Source: Vitis vinifera (taxonomy: Eukaryota > Streptophyta > Magnoliopsida > Vitales > Vitaceae). From it: a stretch of DNA of 64,000 nucleotides. The position numbers and the translations under genes were made by a program. Shown piece by piece: positions 58,899 to 64,000 of the stretch (position 1 is the first letter of the stretch; each line of letters starts with the position of its first letter). Where the stretch lies: the NCBI RefSeq assembly GCF_030704535.1, contig NC_081816.1, positions 9,536,001-9,600,000 on the forward strand, written 5' to 3'. Below the pieces are notes generated by a model, which had not been told where the DNA came from, did not search any database, and was given only the letters and a program-made list of their open reading frames with translations.

Positions 58899-59335
58899 AC
58901 TGTGCATTTAAGTCAGATCAATTCGCATGGGTGAAGACCTTAGCACTCAAGTCGTATTAAGTGCTGAAAGTACAACACCGTGTAGCATCAGGGCCATAAC
59001 TTATTTGCATAGATACTAAGTATTCTTCTGGTTTTAATTAAATGTTAAAACTTAAAACATCACTACGCATTCAAGTCAAGTCAATTTGCATAGGTGAAGA
59101 CTTTAGCACATAAGTGCCGAAAATACAACACCACATAGCATTAGGGCTATAACTTGTTTGTATAGATACCAAGTATTATTCTGGTTTTAATTAAATATTA
59201 AAACATGAATACCACTATACGTTCAAATCAAGCCAATTTGCATCGGTGAAGACTTTAACACATTAGTGCCGAAAATACGACACTGCTTCGCGTCAAGGCT
59301 ACGACTTGATTACACGAGGATCAAATTTTAAATAT
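58899..59335. repeat. Three-copy ~150-base tandem repeat
   Basis: Units begin at 58899, 59062 and 59214. Each contains 'aattcgcatgggtgaagac' or a close variant, 'aagtgc(c/t)gaaa', 'acaacac', 'gc(a/g)tca(g/a)gg' and (units 1-2) 'ctggttttaattaaat'. The third copy is shorter. Confidence 0.8.
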
Positions 59336-60656
59336 TCATATTTTTTATGGATTTTTAATTTTATTAAAAAATTTCCCTCAAATATTCAGGTAATTTAAAA
59401 TTAATTAATTAATTAATTAAATTACCTAAAATCAAATTCATTTATGCAAATTATGAAGGTTGACACGTGTTTAAAAAAGTAGTTCTTTTCTTTCTTGATA
59501 AAAAAAAAAGGTTAGCAAAAAAAGAAATCACGTGTCATTCATATATATATATATCCTCTTTGGGTTCACGTGTCATTCATTCATATATTTAGATATATAT
59601 ATTCAAGAGATCACGTGAATGGATTTCATATGTATATATTAAATCCTCATCCTTACTTCAATATATAGACATATAGCCCAGTGATGACGTCTCCGAAGGC
59701 AACCAACGTTGAGGCTTGTCCCCATTGACTTCGCCATACACCCAACAAGCTCCAATATCAATATATATATATTAAAAAAAAAAACACTTACAAGTATGAA
59801 GAGGTTCTCATGGTGAATTCAAGTTGGGTTTATCAAGTTGGGTTGAAGAACACCTAAAGATCGAAAGAGCTCTTTGAAAAAATTCAAGTCTAGTTTCTCA
59901 ATTATTGTCTCATTTATATATAAAAAAAATATATAGGATGACTAATTGGAAGATGACAAAAAGTGTAAAGTAAGAAGGAAAACGAATTAGAAGAGGATTT
60001 CAAAGTGTAAAGTAAGTAAGAAAATGAAGTGGAGTTTGGAAAAAAGTGGGAAATAAATATTTTTTTTTTTGGAAAAAATAGGAAACTTCCTATTAAAATA
60101 TTTCTTTGAAAAAAAAATTACTTCAAGACTCACCCCATGCATATGACGATGCATGTATGTGATATGTCTTGAAGTTGGGCCATTTGTAAACATAAAAAAT
60201 TAGTGGATTAAATTACCACTAATTTGGTTTTCAAAATGAATAATAAAAAAAGAAGATATCCTCTTATGGATAAGTTTCCTAATTTCGAACTATAAAAAGA
60301 ATAATAATAATAATAATAATAAGAAAATTATTATTATTATTATTATTATTATTATCTTGTTGGTAAAACCTCCCGGAGGAAAAAATTTGCTAAAATCAAT
60401 GAACTAAATTCCTTGAATTAAGCAACTAAAATTTGGGAATTTGAAAATCAAATTCCCTATCTTTACCTATAAATAGATGTGTCTTCTATCAATAAAAGGG
60501 GGAGAAATTTAGAAATCAGAAAAAATCCAGAAAGGAAAATCTTAAGGAGAAAATCAAAAAATCCAAAGGCGATTTTGTGCAGGAAAAGACAACAAAAGAA
60601 AAAGTTTCATCAAATCTCCCTAATTTCCCTACAAGTTCAGTAAACGGCAAAAGAAT
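59336..60656. other. AT-rich sequence with palindromic trinucleotide repeat
   Basis: No gene seen. 60299-60354 is (aat)n followed directly by (att)n, able to fold into one hairpin. 59405-59420 is (aatt)n. Confidence 0.5.
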
Positions 60657-61454
60657 TGTGTGGACCTCGTATTTCACCTTATGCTTTTCCCCTCGATGAC
60701 GAGCTCGATTTTTATTTTTGAGAAAATGATTTATTGGTTAAGAAAATGATTTGGAGTCGCCACTTATTTTTGTTTTATTTTTAAAGGGTAAACAAAATAA
60801 GAAAGAAAAACCCTAAGTGTGACTTCTTATTTTTGGAAAAGGTAGCCTGTGAAAAACCGGATTGGGTTCGAGGGTCAGGTTACTTATCGGGAAGGTATGG
60901 TAAAGACCGTAGCACCCCTCTAAGTCCCTAAAGTCGGGTCTCTACTAATAAAATAAAGCAATCATGACAATTGATGAGGGAATCAATGAATACTCAGAGT
61001 GATCATGCACATGTGAGAATCTAAACATGCATATAGAAAGACCAAAAAGGGAGTGGATGCGTACTTGGGTGACAAGCCACAAATGTGCTATCAAGAAATA
61101 GGGTTAGCGCATAGTAATGAACATGAAATATGTCACTCATATCACCAAACAAGATGAGGAACCACCAATAGCACATATGACACTTCATTCAAAATTCATT
61201 CTTATTTTAAAGAAAATTTTATTTCATGTTGGACCCCTACCAAAGCCCGGTTTATCTTGCATGAATTAATCCCACAAATTCCATTTTTTTGGAATTATGA
61301 AAATTCATTCTTGCTTATGTAAAATCAAGAGAAACAGAATATCATTTGAAAACCAAAGTGAAATTAAAACTATCCGAGAAAAAATTGGTTTTTTGAAAAT
61401 TATTTGAAAATTGGAGTCTCGAAAATTATTTGAAAATTGAATTTTTTTAAATAA

Positions 61455-61486
<32 letters not shown>

Positions 61487-62994
61487 TAATAAAAAATAAA
61501 TGTGAAAATTGGAATTTTGGAAATTAGAAATTGGAAAATTGGAATTTCAAAAATTTGGAATTAAAGTTGGAAATCGGAATTTTTGAAGAAGTATTTAAAA
61601 ATGGAATTTTAAAAATAAATACATAAATAAAATAAAATAATAATGATTAAATGAATAAATGTGAAGATTGAAATTTTGGAAAATTATTGGAAAATGAGAA
61701 TTTTAAAATTTTAATTTGGAAATTGGAATCTTAAAAAAAATATCTTGAAAATGGAATTTCGAAAAATTAAATTTTGAAAGTTATTTGGAGATGGAAGTTT
61801 GTTTCGGAAAATTAAAATTGATACAAAAAATAAATAAAATAATAATGATAATAATAATAATAAAATGAAGAATTAAACGTGAATGAAAGTGGATTGGAAG
61901 AGTGGAGAAAATAGTGGGAGAGAGAAAGAATGAATAAATAACTAAAAAGTTGGTTTGATGGTGAAATGGGTGGAAGCTATCAAACCCATTATTTTCTTTC
62001 TTTAATAAGTTAGCAACTGGCATAGTTAACTCATAGATAAAGCCTTTTTTTTTTTTTTTATTATAGCATGTGCTTTCGTCCTCAAAATAAGGGAACTGCA
62101 ATACACCTAAACAAAAGCTGCTAGTGTTGAAACCCTCATTGGAAGACGAAGACGAAGACCTTTCTCGTGTGATACTTTCATCTGGCAAAATCCTGGGAAA
62201 CCATGCCGGAGGCGGGGACAGAGCGTCAGTCATCTACCGACGTAAAGGGTGCTAACATGCGCCGGAGGGGGGCATGCTAAAGAGAAGAGAACAAGGGTGG
62301 TGATGACTGATGAGGGGACGGTGTGGGTTTAAGGAGAAATGATAGGATAGAGACATTCAGACACCACGCAATAAAACTGGACCAGATTCATATTATTTCT
62401 CCCAACCGAAACCCAGAAACAATAAATGGATATATAGTCATAGCAAATCCAGTGGATGCTCAAAAATCAACAAAAATACCCATATGATATCCACACAGAA
62501 ATAGCTAAATAACAGCTAAATAACGCTCAACAATGAATAGAGGAGAACAAATAGCAAGAGAAATAATAGGGATGGATAAGAAACATACCTGGAAATTTCT
62601 CTCTCCAGTAGCAGCTTCTCCTCAAGCTCCAAGAAAAAAGGAATCTCCTCATAAAACCTCTTTTTTCATAAAAACTCTTTCTCCGGTAGCTTTCTACCCA
62701 AGCCAAGGAATCCCTCCTAAGTTAGAGAACCTTCCCCCCTAAAATATCTCCAAAAACCTCGCCCCCAAAAAGCACACTCTGCTTAGAATATCCTTTCCTA
62801 CAGCTCACTAACGACCTCAATGTAAAACGAACGTTGCCCTCAATATTCTCTCCAGGTGCCTCCATATTATTTGCTCTTCAATTCCACTATCTGATATTCA
62901 CTGGCAGCCAACCATGGGTCGACACGTGGTCTCCCAAGGTTCCTCCACATGGCAAGCTAGACAGCTGCAAGAATGACCCAAAATGGGGTCTACA
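60657..62994 (+). mobile_element. Candidate 5' LTR of an Ogre/Tat-like Ty3/gypsy element
   Basis: It begins TGTGGACCTC at 60657 and can end GGGGTCTACA at 62994. These ends are near-inverted copies (TGTGGACCTC against TGTAGACCCC), as expected for an LTR bounded by TG...CA. Inside are GGAGTCGCCACTT, AAACCCTAAGTGTGACT, GGGTTCGAGGGTCAGGTTAC, GGGAAGGTA and AGCACCCCTCT, the conserved block of this LTR type. The implied length of 2.3 kb fits long Ogre LTRs. The second LTR would lie beyond the window, so the right boundary is unproven, and I could not identify a primer-binding site with confidence. Confidence 0.55.
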
Positions 62995-63660
62995 AATATG
63001 CCCATCTTTGGTAGAGCTCACGAGTGTAAGGAATATGAACACTGAAGTGAAAAGCAAGTGTGAATAGTGAGTGGAATGAAGTGAACTCTACCGAAGAACT
63101 AAGGAGACCCCCTTAGGGACACTAGTGAAATGCAAAATCACTCAGGCTAGTAGATGAACACAAAGGCTCTAATCCTAAAAGAAAAGGATGTCTCAAAATG
63201 CCTCTGAAACCACACTAAGGACCCAAGCTCCCTTTAAGACGTCTCCAAAAGTGACTCGAGGATCAATATCAAAGATGAGTAACGGTTAAACCACTCTGAA
63301 GTACAAGAATAAATGCGTCCAAATGAGACTCCTATACATGTACTGCATGAGAATGCTAGGCATAGGGTGCCCAACAACATGACCGAAATATGTGCCGTGA
63401 ACTCAAAGGATTGCGTCATGTGTAGTGGAAGGGGAAATCTGGAAGAACAATGATGAATAAGCATAAGCACAGGGTAACGAGGTGAGGAGAATGAGAACAA
63501 GTGCAAAACCATGAATGTCAGATGTGCAATGCCAGTGAATATGAATACCAAGAACTGTGACTTTGAATGATACAACTGAGGAGAAATGACTCTGAACGTC
63601 AAAAACACGTAAAGATGGTGACTTAAAATCAAACAAGACTCAACTCAATCTGACAAAACA
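62995..63660 (+). mobile_element. Possible leader region of the Ogre/Tat-like element
   Basis: Follows the candidate LTR end. It begins 'aatatgcccatctttggtagagc', resembling in placement the sequence that follows the LTR in such elements. No gag or pol coding sequence appears before the window ends. Confidence 0.35.
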
Positions 63661-63663
63661 ATG

Positions 63664-64000
63664 ACTGATCGATATAGGTGCAGCCCCAACTCAAATTGAC
63701 ACAACGAATAACCGATCGATATAGGTACGGTCCCAACTCAAAAACTCAAACCCAAATTGATAGGAAGACGACCGATCAATATAAGTGCGGCCTGATTCAA
63801 ACTGAACACAAACTGACAAGGAAATGATAGGAAGATGGCTGATCGATATGGGTGTGGCCTTGAAAACTCAAACTAACACAGAAAATGATCGATCGATATA
63901 GGTGTGGTCTTGAAAACTCAAACTGACACGGAAAATGATAGGAAGACGGCCGATCGACATAGGTACGGCCTCGAAAACTTAAACTAACACAGAAAATGAC
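63664..64000 (+). repeat. Minisatellite with GATCGATATAGGT core, running off the window
   Basis: At least six diverged units start near 63664, 63711, 63771, 63838, 63889 and 63950, spaced 47-67 bases. Each has a 'cgatcgatataggt' core, then 'gcggcc' or a variant, 'aactcaaa' and 'tgacac'. Tandem repeats are common in the untranslated parts of Ogre-like elements. Confidence 0.8.

Noticed and set aside
61781..62233. 150-codon minus-strand frame starting MTDALSPPPAWFPR
   Set aside because: The first ~55 residues look coding-like, but the rest is AT-rich noise and the frame lies inside the candidate LTR. I recognise no family; a captured fragment cannot be excluded.

Overview
This is plant nuclear DNA: AT-rich, intron-rich and full of transposon debris. 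Its protein families are plant ones (a NUDT2-type Nudix triplet, a CC-NB-ARC-LRR gene, a plastid ABC1-like kinase, a plant SRT1-type sirtuin remnant). Repeat content and protein sequence suggest a woody eudicot, most likely grapevine (Vitis); the species is inferred, not proven. I saw no rRNA, tRNA or CRISPR.

Layout. 1-1.88 kb is an array of palindromic minisatellite units whose orientation flips twice. A small secreted proline-rich, probably GPI-anchored protein lies at 2.35-2.75 kb (minus). Between 3.3 and 22 kb are three minus-strand Nudix hydrolase genes made by tandem segmental duplication. All keep an intact catalytic core of eight coding exons, but their 5' ends have diverged: copy 1 has lost a splice acceptor and a start codon, and copy 3 has a stop in the leader exon. 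A dispersed LTR-type repeat sits in intron 1 of copies 1 and 2, where copy 2 carries it twice; copy 3 lacks it, and another copy lies at 51.9-52.9 kb.

23.4-27.8 kb is a graveyard of gene fragments (one recognisable as a PMT-family methyltransferase) and retroelement debris. 29.6-33.9 kb is an SRT1/SIRT6-like sirtuin remnant that keeps exon 1 and the C-terminal exons but lacks the whole deacetylase core. 34.23-35.63 kb is a transposon with 22-bp terminal inverted repeats carrying a captured, stop-containing host gene fragment (a Pack-type element). 36.94-39.69 kb is an intact intronless RPM1-like CNL immune receptor of 914 residues.

44.24-50.87 kb is an intact 17-exon ABC1K7/ABC1K8-like chloroplast kinase (707 residues by my exon model) with a 5'-truncated LINE in intron 9, flanked by a target-site duplication. 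53.16-54.56 kb is a chimeric, frameshifted pseudogene that fuses an NBR1 PB1 domain to a Raf-like MAPKKK linker and a third plant protein. The right end (55.9-64 kb) holds LTR fragments of one Ogre/Tat-like family in opposite orientations, a foldback element, a three-copy 150-bp tandem repeat and a minisatellite that runs off the window.

The intact genes show no sign of working as one pathway; the common theme is duplication, gene-fragment capture and transposon insertion. All exon boundaries come from reading splice sites and checking frame continuity, not from transcript data.
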